Source: Prorocentrum cordatum (taxonomy: Eukaryota > Sar > Dinophyceae > Prorocentrales > Prorocentraceae). From it: a stretch of DNA of 64,000 nucleotides. The notes beneath the pieces are model-generated. The model saw only the letters and a list, made by a program, of their open reading frames with translations, had not been told where the DNA came from and searched no databases. The stretch's first letter is position 1; every line of letters starts with the position of its first letter. Shown piece by piece: positions 42,806 to 52,539 of this stretch. The stretch covers positions 20,001 through 84,000 of the forward strand of contig CAUYUJ010022543.1 of assembly GCA_963575745.1 (NCBI GenBank). Reading direction: 5' to 3'. The position numbers and the translations under genes are program-made.

Positions 42806-42993
42806 TACCCATCGGTCGTTGAAAGTAGGTATTTCTGGATTCCCAGATTCCAATCTACTTTCAGCGCCTTCCTACTTCAAGGGTTCGAGTCGTTTTCACT
42901 CTTCCTTCCTCTCCAGGAGGCGTGCGGAAACCCAATCTATTCCCAGCGCCTTCCTACTCCATGTTTCTACCTACTTTTTCCGACCGATGGGTA
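42806..42993. mobile_element. Inverted-repeat element upstream of the HAD gene
   Basis: A 188-bp element. TACCCATCGGTCGTTGAAAG at the left faces its inverse (CTTTTTCCGACCGATGGGTA). The inverted repeats span about 26 bp. Inside, CAATCTACTTTCAGCGCCTT and a similar phrase form a direct repeat. It lies about 360 bp before the HAD start. Confidence 0.7.
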
Positions 42994-43351
42994 TGGCGGC
43001 TGCATCCGAGTTTTTTCCAGGCTGTGCTCAGGAGCGTGGCAACCCGGGGAGCGCCTTGACCGTGATTTGTCCTGGGGGCACGTTCGCCCTCAAAAGCCCT
43101 CCGTGGCCTTCAAGCGCGCGGGAACTGGAGAGCATACAGCTGATTGCTCGGAGCCTGGTGCCGACGTCTCTGGCACGCCGCGGTCCCGCTCGGCCAGAGG
43201 GTGATATTCCGCACCTATCGGGCTGCAGGAGATTTGGGCCCAGGAGCATCGCGGGTACCACTCTCCTACATGACTGGGTCCACTACATCTATGGGGCCCC
43301 ACAACTTCCCCATTCGTAGCCAAGAAGGCTCAGAGAAGCAGGGCTCGGGTC
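42994..43351 (+). promoter_or_regulatory. 5' flank of the HAD gene
   Basis: Non-repetitive DNA with a TTTTTT run near 43010. Dinoflagellate promoters are poorly known and a TTTT motif has been proposed, so this is only a candidate. No TATA box or spliced-leader remnant was seen. Confidence 0.25.
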
Positions 43352-44737
43352 GTGCGTTGCTGCTGCTGCCACGGCGAATCTGGCCAGACTTCGATGCCGT
43401 TTATCGGCAGTGTGCGGCCGGCTGTCAACCTGCGGATGCCGTTCAAAACAACGCGGTCGAACGACGTGCGGCCTGTGCACCTGACGGAGGATCATCATGG
43501 CGGGATGCAGAAGTCGTTTTCGATACGCTTACGTGGCAAATTGGCGGCAAAGGCGGTGCACAACGACCAGACGAAAAGTGCTTGGTGCCAGGATCACTGT
43601 ACGGTCAGCAGGAAGGACGAGCCCTGTACGCCAGATGAATCCATCCCAGAGTCGCTGGTTGGGGCCGGGAAGGCGCTGTCCGCCATGGAGGTGAAGATGC
43701 GGCAGTTGCTCGGTGGCCGCATCAGGAAAGAATTCCAGTGGACCACCCCGGACACGCCCTTCGTCCGGATGGCTTCCAGCGATCAGTACGCGGAGAGGAC
43801 GCAGACAGTCATCATACTCGACTGGGACGACACCTTGTTCCCGACCACGTACGTCAGGAATGGTTTGGGCCTCTCCATCAGGAAGCCGCTGAAGAACCAG
43901 GACCTCAGCGCGAGGGCGATGTCGCAGGTCCAGGAGCAGCTGGGCGGGGCCGCGGCTGCCGCCTGCAGCTTCCTCGAGCTGGCGTGCGCGTGCGGGCAGG
44001 TCGTCATCGTGACGCTGGCCCAGCGCCCGTGGGTCACCGACAGCTGCCGCTACTTCTACCCTGGGGTCGCCGAGCTGATCGAGAGGCTCGGCATCCAGGT
44101 TGTCTATGCGCAGGAGGGTCGGCACGTCGTGCCCAGGCAGTCGAACACGATGGCCCCTGAGCAGTTCCAGAACTTCTGGGTCGAGGTGAAGGGCAAGGCA
44201 ATTGCGAAGGCGCTTCAGGAGTTCTACTCGCAGTACGAGGGACAGTCCTGGAAGAATGTCATCTCGCTGGGGGATTCCGACTTTGAGCGATACGGCACGA
44301 TGGCAGCGACAATGCAATATGCTTCAGTCCACGGACTGGTCAACGAGAAGGACGAGGTCTTCCCGACCACAGAGGCGTGGGCGGCGAGTGTTCGTCGGGA
44401 CTCAGTCGGCTCGGTGCACTCACAGCTGTCCGTCGAGAATGTCGAGCACCAAATCGAAGATAGCCTCGTCAGGCGGATATCGTGGGAAGGAAACGTCAGC
44501 GGCCGCGAGGTCAAAGTTCGGACGAAGACCTTCAAGATGATGGAAGATCCCACGGTGGAGGAGATTACGACGGAGCTGAGCATGCTGCAGGAGTGGCTCC
44601 CTTTGATGGTGAGGCTGAACGACAGTTTCGACGTCGACCTCCACAGCCTCGACAACAAGGCGCTGATCAATGAGGTCGAGAGCATGTTGCGTCCGCTGCA
44701 GCTCCCGACGCTTCCGAACTTCGTCGACACCGACTGA
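43352..44737 (+). CDS. HAD-superfamily phosphatase-like protein, 461 aa
   Basis: The only intact-looking gene here, with an uninterrupted frame ending in TGA. The HAD fold hydrolyses phosphate esters through an aspartyl-phosphate. Motif I is LDWDDTLFPT with nucleophile Asp157 and second Asp159. Motif II is VIVTLAQR with Thr221. A motif III Lys is likely at 280 or 282 (VKGKAIAKAL). Motif IV is SLGDSDFERYG with Asp308 and Glu312. Residues 360-461 form an acidic, probably helical tail without known domain. No signal peptide or membrane segment is evident. The first ~110 residues look less conserved, so translation may start later, for example at Met52 (43505). The substrate is unknown; it could also be a non-enzymatic HAD relative. 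The lack of introns fits dinoflagellates or an old retrocopy. Confidence 0.8.
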   Translation: MRCCCCHGESGQTSMPFIGSVRPAVNLRMPFKTTRSNDVRPVHLTEDHHGGMQKSFSIRLRGKLAAKAVHNDQTKSAWCQDHCTVSRKDEPCTPDESIPESLVGAGKALSAMEVKMRQLLGGRIRKEFQWTTPDTPFVRMASSDQYAERTQTVIILDWDDTLFPTTYVRNGLGLSIRKPLKNQDLSARAMSQVQEQLGGAAAAACSFLELACACGQVVIVTLAQRPWVTDSCRYFYPGVAELIERLGIQVVYAQEGRHVVPRQSNTMAPEQFQNFWVEVKGKAIAKALQEFYSQYEGQSWKNVISLGDSDFERYGTMAATMQYASVHGLVNEKDEVFPTTEAWAASVRRDSVGSVHSQLSVENVEHQIEDSLVRRISWEGNVSGREVKVRTKTFKMMEDPTVEEITTELSMLQEWLPLMVRLNDSFDVDLHSLDNKALINEVESMLRPLQLPTLPNFVDTD

Positions 44738-45060
44738 TGCTGCTGGTTCCTTCTCGTTTTTTTTCTCCTCTGCTCAGAGGAGCAAGGACTCCAAGAAAGG
44801 GATTCCATGAAGGAGGGCCGCTGGATGCCCTGGAGGAGACGGAGGAGGAGCTGGAGCAGGAGGAGGAGGAGGATGCCTTGGAGCGTCAGACTCCCTGCGT
44901 CGACCTGGGCAGTCGGATCGAGGGGGTTCTAGGGGTGCCGGTGCGCCCCAGGAGATCCTGGTCGCTTCGAGGCCCCGGAGTGGGGAGAGTCCCCGGAGAT
45001 CGCCCAAGAGGCCCCCCAGAGGGGCCGAAGACGCTTCCAGGGCCCCCCCCCCCAAGGAAG
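44738..45060. other. 3' flank of the HAD gene
   Basis: T-run at about 44756-44766 soon after the stop, then GGA-like purine-rich DNA. No further gene. Confidence 0.5.
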
Positions 45061-45135
45061 CTCTTTCTCCTCCTCCTCCTCCTCTTCCTCCTCCTCCTTC
45101 TTTTCCTCCTCCTCGTCCTCCTCCTCCTCCTCCTC

Positions 45136-45171
<36 letters not shown>

Positions 45172-45440
45172 GGAAGCTCCGCAGGCCCTCATGGGCTCCC
45201 AGGATGCTCCCACGGAGTCCCCAGCAGGTCCCCAGAGTTCCTCTCCCCCGCCATGAGGACGAGGAGGATGAGGAGGGGGAGGAGGAGGAGGAGGAGGAGG
45301 AGGGGGAGGAGGAGGAGGAGGCGGAGGAGGTAGTGGCACGACGAGCTCCGTTGCTCAGAGTCTTGCCAACGCAACAAGCAGATGACGAAGAGGAGGAGGA
45401 GGCGCAGGATGAGGATGAGGACTTGGCGACTGGGGCGGAT
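45061..45440. repeat. (TCC)n then (GGA)n microsatellites
   Basis: A TCC tract (45065-45165) and a GGA tract (45255-45335, then GAGGATGAG to 45420) lie about 90 bp apart in opposite sense, so the pair could fold back. The spacer contains ATGGGCTCCCAGGATGCTCC. Confidence 0.8.
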
Positions 45441-45609
45441 GGGCTCGAAATGAAAGGGGTGCAAGCAATAGTAACGCAGCCCGTGTCGTTTTGTTCGTGT
45501 CGTGCCTGGGGGCGAGGCGAAGTTGCGTGGGCGCGCGAGAGGAATGAACCCGCCGTTGTTAGGGCGAAGTCAAGACAAATGATTCTCCCCCGCCCGCCCG
45601 TCCAGCGGT

Positions 45610-46455
45610 GGCCATCGGTGTCCCGCGGTGTCCCGTGGTGTCCCGCGGTGTCCCGTGGTGACCCGTGGTGTCCCGCCGTTGTTAGGGCGAAGTCAAGACA
45701 AATGATGATCCCCCGCCCGCCCGTCCGTCCGTCCGTCCGGCCGGCGGCTCGCGGTGTCCCGCGGTGCCCCGTGGTGTCCCGTGGTGTCCCGTGGTGTCCG
45801 ATGGTGTCTGGTTGAGTGAGATCGATAGTGAGATCGACAGGTGTCCCGTGGTGTCCCGTTGTGTCCCGTTGAGTGAGATCGATAGTGAGATTGACAGGTG
45901 TCCCGTGGTGTCCCGAGGTGTCCCGGGGTGTCCCGTGGTGTCCCGTGGTGTCCCGTTGAGAGTGAGATCGATAGTAATATCGATCGTGAGATCGATAGTG
46001 AGATCGATAGTGAGATCGACAGTTGTTCCGTGGTCTCCCGTTGTGTCCCGTTGAGTGAGATCGATAGTGAGATTGACAGGTGTCCCGTTGTGTCCCGAGG
46101 TGTCCCGGGGTGTCCCGTGGTGTCCCGTTGAGGGTGATATCGATAGTAATATCGATCGTGTGATCGATAATGAGATCGCTAGTGAGATCGACAGGTCACC
46201 CATGGTGTCCCGTGGTGTCCCGTTCAGAGTGAGATCGATAGTGATATCGATCGTGAGATCGATAGTAAGATCGACAGGTGTGCCGTGATGTCCCGTGGTG
46301 TCCCGTTGAGTGAGATTGCTCGTGAGATCGTTCGTGAGATCGATAGTGAGATCGATAGCGAGATCGATAGTGAGATCAATGAGATCGACAGTGAGACCGA
46401 TAGTGCGATCGACAGTGCGATCGATAGTGAGATCGATAGTGAGTCAGACGTTTGT
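45610..46455. repeat. Mixed GTCCCGTGGT / GATCGATAGTGA satellite
   Basis: Blocks of GTGTCCCGTGGTGTCCCG alternate with blocks of GAGATCGATAGTGAGATCGA. The second word reappears in the opposite sense at 63.1-63.8 kb. Each ATCGAT is self-complementary. No coding sequence. Confidence 0.9.
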
Positions 46456-46589
46456 CCCCCCCCCCCCCCACACACACACAATCTCCTTTATCACCCGAAG
46501 GGTGGTCGTATAGGCATGAGACAATGTGGCTATCCTTGGAGTTGTGTCTAGTTACTTGTGTGGCCCAGGGCCCCTTCACTGTCGCTGGC

Positions 46590-46712
46590 CCGCGTGGGCC
46601 CCCCCGGCGGCGCCTCTGGCGCCGCCCCGGGCGCGCTCGGCGCGCCAGGGGGGGGGTTCCAGTGCCGATCCGAGAAATCTGTGCGGAGCTCCGCACGTTT
46701 GGTGTTCCACGG
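46590..46712. mobile_element. Inverted-repeat element family K copy 3
   Basis: Central hairpins GGCGGCGCCTCTGGCGCCGC and GGGCGCGCTCGGCGCGCC match copies 1 and 2. The right end GTGCGGAGCTCCGCACG is recognisable; the left end is decayed. Confidence 0.55.
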
Positions 46713-47183
46713 ACTTTGTGGCTCCTCTCTGCTCTTGCCCGAGCATCTCAGAGTCTGCGAGGAGCCTCTCCGGAAGCTTTCTCGGGCGCCCCTCGCGCAG
46801 GCACGCGGCGCAACCCCGTGCCAATTGCACGCGGTGCACGTGCGACGCCGTAGCCTCTTTTCTCAGGGCCTGCCCGGGTCTCCAGGGCGTGAAGGTGATG
46901 TCCAGGTCCTGTGGCCATGTTGCGCAGAGATCGGCCCCTCGGCTTAGGCCCCCATCCCTCGGCTCAGGCCCCCATGTCTGGGCACGGCAAAGAACTGCAA
47001 CCACAACTGAGTGGATTGTTCGGGAGCTGGCGGGCCCTATGGGGACCCAGGCCGCCGCCGCTGCCTCGCGCGCGACTTTTCGCCGGACATGCTCCTGCAC
47101 TCTGCTCGGCTGCCCGCAGGAGTGACCTTTCGCCAGAGTGACCTTTGGTGCGGACCTCGGGCGCCCCCCAAGCTGCCCCTTGG
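46713..47183. other. Unassigned GC-rich spacer
   Basis: A CTCGGCTCAGGCCCCCAT phrase is duplicated near 46938-46976. No gene recognised. Confidence 0.4.
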
Positions 47184-47305
47184 CATCGCTCGGACGTGTG
47201 CATCTTTCCTTCGGCGAGGACCATCGAGGAGCATCCTTGATCATTTGGCGAAAAAGCCACGCACGAAACCGACAAAAAACACAGGGAATGGACGTCCGAG
47301 CGATG
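47184..47305. mobile_element. Short inverted-repeat element family I copy 2
   Basis: 122 bp, ends CATCGCTCGGACGTG and ATGGACGTCCGAGCGATG. Same length as copy 1 at 6704-6825 and nearly the same interior. Confidence 0.75.
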
Positions 47306-47881
47306 GCCAGGCCCACCCGGAGCCCTCCCATCAGAGGAGGAATAGGTACCGATACTGGTATCCGCGCTTCGTTTTCCCTTTTTGGAACAGCCCAGGGCCC
47401 AGGAGGCCCTCGGGGGCGAGAGCGCCACAGCGCAGAGCGCGTGGCAGGATCTCCGCGCGGACTCTGACCGCGTGGAGCGCGGCAGGGCGCGCGGCGGAGC
47501 TCCGCGCAGGCTCTGACCGCGCGGAGCGCGGCAGGGCGAGCGACGGGCACCTCTGGCAGTCCCTCTGTTCGGTGGTCCGCCTTTCGGTGCTGAGTGGGCC
47601 AGGGTTGCCCTCGCCGTGCGCAGTGGCGCGGGCTCCGTGAGAGCCGATGATCCTCGGGGCGCGTGTTGGCCCAGTGTGTGTGTGTGTGTGTTGTCCCGTT
47701 TCGCCCAGCCGGAAGAGCTTTGCATCGCCTGCGTCGTACCGAGGGGCCTCGATGGACAAGCACTCGCTGGCGCCAACGCACGCTCCGAGGATCGTGGTGA
47801 GAGGAGCCGCCAGCCGTCGCTGTGCGCGCGACGGCGCGCAGAGAACCGGTCTGCGCCACGGCGACGTGGGGCAGCTGTTAG
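47306..47881. other. Spacer with GC-rich tandem words
   Basis: CCGCGCGGACTCTGACCGCG-like words recur at 47450-47535, and a GT run lies at about 47673-47690. No gene recognised. Confidence 0.5.
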
Positions 47882-48032
47882 GTCGGGCCTGTCCCTCTAC
47901 AGGGGAACAATTCAAAAAAAAGAGTAGTCTGGGGACTATTTTTGGGGTCTGCCTTGACAAGTCATGAGATCTGTTTTGACTATGTTTCTCAATTCTCCCT
48001 CGAAGCTCGGCCTGCAGGGGGACGGGCCCGAC
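47882..48032. mobile_element. Inverted-repeat element family A copy 3
   Basis: About 151 bp. GTCGGGCCTGTCCCTCTACA at the left; right end TGCAGGGGGACGGGCCCGAC. The core is AT-rich with an A-run. Confidence 0.8.
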
Positions 48033-48287
48033 CCGAGGCAGCTGTCTGCTCGCACCGACGGAGCTGCCTGCCGGCCGCACCTCCGTCGGCGGCGGGAGGG
48101 CCCGGCCGCTCCGCCGCTCCGCCGCGCCGCGGCGGCACGGGCTCCGCGAGCCGGCGCGCTGCCGCCGAGGGGGGGGGGAAGGCCGGGGTCCTTTCCTAAA
48201 ACGGCGCGAAGGTCGGGACAAAATCGGATCGGGGCAACTCGAAGTCTCTGAGGATCGGCGGGTTTGGAGGATGTGTTGGGCGCCGCG

Positions 48288-48342
48288 GCCGCTCCAGAGC
48301 GTTCCGGAACGCTCTGAGAGCGCTCCGGAACGCTCTGGAGCG
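48288..48342. repeat. Short strong palindrome
   Basis: CGCTCCAGAGCGTTCCGGAA and its inverse form a ~55-bp hairpin that also contains internal GTTCCGGAAC palindromes. A decayed relative lies at about 35516. Confidence 0.65.
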
Positions 48343-48409
48343 ATTTATCCCGATCCTAGCCCTGTTTTATTTCCTCGGAGGCACGGGCCCGGGGCGCGGG
48401 TGGGAAGGA

Positions 48410-48653
48410 TTCAAGCGGTGGCGGAGCGTCCTGGCTCGCCTATAGCCCTACCAAGCAATGTTCTAAGAACTTTTTTTGGCTTCCACGAAACATGTTCTTC
48501 GAACATTTCTGGTTGAGACTGGCTTGTTTCAACAAACATCGGGTTTATGTTCTAAGAACATTGTTTTTGTTCTCGGAACATGTTTGGGTTCTGAGAAGAT
48601 TTCGTGATATGACTATAGGAATGAATGCCCGGACGGTCGGTCCGTGCTCAAGC
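48410..48653. mobile_element. Dispersed element family B copy 3
   Basis: Starts ATTCAAGCGGTGGCGGAGCG, ends GACGGTCGGTCCGTGCTCAA, with clear ATGTTCTAAGAACATTG and GTTCTCGGAACAT boxes. GGGTGGGAAGG occurs on both sides (from 48398 and from 48655), a possible 11-bp target duplication. Confidence 0.65.
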
Positions 48654-48686
48654 GTGGGTGGGAAGGGGAGGCCAAGGCAGGCCCAC

Positions 48687-48843
48687 GTCGGGCCTGTCCC
48701 TCTACAGGGGGAATATCCCAAAAATGGTCAACAAAATAATCCAGGGGGGCATTTTTTGGTGTGTTTTTGAATATATTCTGGATATCTTTGTGGGTATCTT
48801 TTACATCTCGTCCAAAATCATCCTGTAGGGGGACAGGCCCCAC
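48687..48843. mobile_element. Inverted-repeat element family A copy 4
   Basis: About 157 bp. GTCGGGCCTGTCCCTCTACA faces TCCTGTAGGGGGACAGGCCC. AT-rich interior. It lies directly after family B copy 3. Confidence 0.8.
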
Positions 48844-48907
48844 CTAAAGGCAGGCCTCAGAGCTGTGGTGTCTGGCCTGGAGGATCAAGACCAGCATGAG
48901 CATAAGC

Positions 48908-48985
48908 TTGTCGGAGGTTCGCGCGGACTTCTTGAATCTGCGCGTGAGCCCCCTGGCGGCGCCTCCGGCGCCGCACGATTGTGCT
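48908..48985. mobile_element. Inverted-repeat element family K, half copy
   Basis: CGGAGGTTCGCGCGGACTTC and GGCGGCGCCTCCGGCGCCGC match the left half of copy 1. The right half is missing. Confidence 0.5.
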
Positions 48986-49719
48986 GGTTTTCTTCTTCCG
49001 TGACGAAGGAAAGGAGGGAGGGGTGCAGGAGGTGACGCCTGTCTTGCATGTTTTTTTTGCATGTTAGGGGAGATGGTTTGTTTCGCTCCGCCTTGCTTGC
49101 ACACTTTTGGCGACCAACCAGACAACTATGCGCCGCGCCCAGGCGTCTCTGCCCGCGGGAACAAAAAATTGCCATTGCGACGGGCACGAAATCACAGAGT
49201 TCTGTAGTCGGTGATAGGAGGACCATCAGCGACAAGGCAGGAACAAACAACCAATAGAGCGCTCATGTGTCCCAACAGTGCCCCGAGACGGTTCGGATGA
49301 CCCCCGAGACGGCCCAAGATTGTCCAAGATGGCACACTGTGCCAGGAGCGCGCTGGAGAGGCCTGAAGAGGGCCCAAGCCGGCTCTAATATTGCCTCCTA
49401 ATCTGAAGGGTTTCCCTGTCTCCCGCCGTCCCGTCCTCATAGCTTGCGTGGCCACGTTTGGTGGATACGTTTGTTGGCTTTCTTGTCGGTTGGTTGGCTG
49501 GCCATTCCGCTGATTGGCTTGCTGTTCAAACTGGGCAATTGGCAAATGCTTGGGGCTGCTTGCCGGCTGGCTGGCTGCGCGCTTCCACTTTAAGTTAAGG
49601 GATCGAGGCCTCTGGAGCAGCGAACCTCTGGCTATCTGTATGGAGATTCGTGGCCTCGAGCACCGGGCCGAATCCTCAGGAAACGACGGGGGGGAGGGAG
49701 AATGAGGGGTGCCCATTTA
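48986..49719. other. Spacer with minisatellite patch
   Basis: A CCGAGACGGCCCAAGA-type patch lies at 49275-49390. The GGTTGGCTGGCC words at 49480-49580 are loosely repeated. No gene recognised. Confidence 0.4.
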
Positions 49720-49815
49720 GGATGGAGGAGGAGGAGGAGGCGGAGGAGGAGGAGGAGGAGGAGGAGGGGGAGGGGGATGGAGGAGCATGGAGGAGGATGG
49801 AGGAGGAGGCGACGG
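49720..49815 (+). repeat. (GGA)n microsatellite
   Basis: GGA tract with GGATGGAGGAG variants. Confidence 0.9.
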
Positions 49816-50588
49816 CGGCGAATCGGTATCGGGTCGTGCATCGAAACTGAACTTCGAAAGAACCACGCCTCCAAGGATTCTCAGAGATGTGCCACCTACC
49901 GTGCACTATAATGTGAAGAAGTCTGGCCCCCACGGGGGAGCCCCGAGTGGAAACTCGCTCAACCACGATGCATCCTCGGAGCACTGACCTGGATCGGTCC
50001 AAGCAAGCAGCAACGACGGGAGAGGCCCCGAGGGGGGCACAAGAGAAGGCGGGCGACCACAGCTTTCCGCGAGAGGCGAGTGCCGTGTCTCCCCCCTCCC
50101 GCAAGCGGGAGTGGGAGTCACAGCTTTCACCAGCCCGCAGCAAGGCGTGTCCCCCCGAGAGGGGAGGAGAAACTGCGTGGCCCTGGGCGTTGACAGGACC
50201 ACGCAGACAGAAGGGCCGACGCCCAGGAGAGGGAGAAAGGCAAGAGAAGCGGAAAACGAACGACGACACGACGCCGAAACGACGGAGACGACAGCAGACC
50301 CAGGTCAGCGGAAAAAAAACAAAGCCCCACGGGGCCTATCTGGTAGAAAGTTTCACTAGCTCTTTGAAGCTGTACGTCGGATTCTGCTGCTGCGAACGGG
50401 GCACGACAGGGGCCTCACTCCTCGAACGAATCTGCTCACCCCCTGTCGGGAGCTGGGCGGCCGTCCTGTCGTGCCTGGGTGGCACGGCCCTCGCAGGTGT
50501 CGGGAACCTGTCTGTTGAAGCTGAGGCTGCCGTCGTTCCGTCTACTCGAACTCGTCGATGGCCATCTGTAGGATTCTCTCGTTGTTGG
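49816..50588. other. Unassigned spacer
   Basis: Purine-rich DNA, possibly non-coding continuation of the gene fragment on the minus strand to its right. No motif. Confidence 0.35.
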
Positions 50589-51108
50589 AACGTGGAACGG
50601 GGAGCACTCCCTTCTTTCTCCTCCCCACCCAATTGATTCACACAGTCGCAAAAGACGCGCTGCATCTCTTTGTCGGTCAGAGACACGATCAGCTTGGCCT
50701 GATTCTCTTTGAACGCCGAGCTCACTCTGAATCCCTCACCAAAAGACTGAGGTCATGCTGCGTGCTGATGTTGTCTAGCTTCTTCTTGCAGTTTTCCCAC
50801 GCTGCACGATTCTTGGCTCCCACGCGGTCTCCTTCTGTGACGATCTGATCTGCCTCGACCATGAATATCTGACAGCACGCTGGTCCCATGTGCACCTCTG
50901 GTAGTGGTGCCGCTGGGTCTTTCGCGTGAGCCTCTCTCATGGCTGCGGCTGCGGTGGCGTAGGCACGTCCCGCCTGGAACGCGGCCCTCGTGAGAGAGCC
51001 GTCCTCTGGAATCAGGAACGTGGTGAACCCGGCGGCCATGAGGAGTCTGAGCTGGAACGTATTCCCGAGGACTGCCTTGACTAGGATGGGCATCCACTTT
51101 GTCATCAT
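50589..51108 (-). pseudogene. Unknown conserved-looking protein fragment with a frameshift
   Basis: The minus-strand frame from ATG 51108 reads MMTKWMPILVKAVLGNTFQL, a hydrophobic FTTFLIPEDG stretch and an Ala-rich helix (AAFQAGRAYATAAAAMREAH), then IVTEGDRVGAKNRAAWENCK. It stops at 50722. Near 50752 the sense passes to another frame: SFGEGFRVSSAFKENQAKLI, then VSLTDKEMQRVFCDCVNQLG. One lost or gained base would explain this. Immediately upstream, the microsatellite gives TCC repeats ending in CCAG before the ATG, an arrangement like a polypyrimidine tract and 3' splice site, so this may be an internal exon. No family recognised. Confidence 0.5.
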
Positions 51109-51111
51109 CTG

Positions 51112-51225
51112 GCGGAGGAGGAGGAGGAGGAGGAGGAGGAGGAGGAGGAGGAGGAGGAGGAGGAGGAGGAGGAGGAGGAGGAGGGAGGAGGAGGAGGAGG
51201 AGGAGGGAGGAGGATGGAGGAGGAT
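51112..51225 (+). repeat. (GGA)n microsatellite
   Basis: Nearly pure GGA to 51180, then GGAGGGAGG variants. On the minus strand it is a TCC tract directly before the protein fragment at 51108. Confidence 0.95.
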
Positions 51226-52187
51226 GGACGGGGATGGACCCCTCCGTGAGCTGGATTCGTGGCCTCGGCAGCGCCAGCGGGCAGTTTTTGTTGGAGGGAG
51301 TGCGGTTTCGCAGGCGCAAGCTTGTCATAGCTTGCGAGGGGCTGTGTCTCAGTATCGGTTATCCGATCCCCATCCCCATCCCCATCCCCTTCGAGACCCC
51401 CACCGTATTGCCACCCCAGTTGGGGATACACCCCCTCGAAACCCGAAGGGAACGGCCTGTATCCCCATCCAGGAGGGTCAATCGGCCAGTGGTTCCCAGG
51501 CCACCCCCGCCGGGGATGGGGATCGGTGAAACGATACTCGGCGGCCTTGGGAGCGCGAGCGCGGCGTGACTCCGAGGGGACTGGCTTCGGGAGCGCCAGG
51601 GCGCAGCATGCTGCTGGGGACAACGTCTTCGGGTGCGCACGCTTGTCGTAAGGTATGCTGGCTGCTGCTTCGACAGCGCGAGCACGGCGTAGTTCACTAG
51701 GGATTGTGGATCTGGTGGGTGCGAACGTGTTGCAACTTGCTAGGGATGCTGGCTTCTGGAGCGCGAGCCTGGTGTGATTTTACAGGGGATTGTGATCGGG
51801 GATTGCGAAACTGGCGCAGGTTACTATGAAATGGGTGTCTGTGGACAACGAGCCTTCCAGAATGTACGAGGTACGAGGTGTTGTGGTTTGTAGGCGATGA
51901 ATTTGAGGTTGCGGCCTGGGAGCGCGAGCGCGACAAATTCAACGGAGCGTGGCTCGGGCATTCGAATTTGCTGTATGTTTCGTGTCCCAGGGCTTCCCCC
52001 AGCAATTCAGATGACGTGATTCAGGCGCTGTTAGTGGTTACTGCTCGGCCTCCACCCTGGAGCGCACTGCAACCATTACAACAGTGAATCTAGAACAGAT
52101 AAGACCTACACCTACAATTTTGAAACCACATCTGGCGCTGGAAACTGGACAGCCTAGTCCTCGCAGCCTGTTGACACGCAAGGAGGT
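51226..52187. repeat. Degenerate GCGCGAGCGTGG repeat
   Basis: Words such as GGGAGCGCGAGCGCGGCGTG and CTAGGGATTGTGGATCTGGT recur at irregular intervals of 60-100 bp. It is a decayed minisatellite. CCCCATCCCCATCCCC at about 51368 is a short subrepeat. Confidence 0.5.
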
Positions 52188-52400
52188 CGGCGGATGACAG
52201 GAAGCGCCTCCGGCGTGCACCGTGGGTTTTTGGGCTTAATATTCCCTAACTCTAGGATATGGATTCCATGCCAGAACTCGTTGGCGAATGATTGGAAGCG
52301 CCTCTAGCGTGCACCGTCGGTTCTGGGGGCTACTTTTCTGTAACTGGAGGATACAGATCCCATCCCAGAATTCGCTGGCAGATGACGGGAAGCGTCTTCG
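52188..52400. repeat. Two-copy ~98-bp tandem repeat
   Basis: GGAAGCGCCTCCGGCGTGCA at 52200 recurs as GGAAGCGCCTCTAGCGTGCA at 52292, with the following GGATATGGATTCCATGCCAG phrase also repeated. A third partial unit starts at about 52381. Confidence 0.75.
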
Positions 52401-52539
52401 AGATACGAGAAGCGAGCTGCACGTTGTGGCTGAAATTATATATGTAAGAAGTTATCGAAGATCCGCGCGCGCGCCGCGAAACATGGGGTGGCGGAACGCA
52501 CGGGAGTTTTCGTTGGCGGATTTCAGAAATGACCCGCTG

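Noticed and set aside
42878-42900. tRNA gene with a GGTTCGAGTC-like B box
   Set aside because: No A box, no cloverleaf stems, and it lies inside an inverted-repeat element.
43352-44737. Bacterial gene with ribosome-binding site
   Set aside because: The surroundings are typical dinoflagellate repeats; purine-rich words upstream of ATGs here have no value as ribosome sites.
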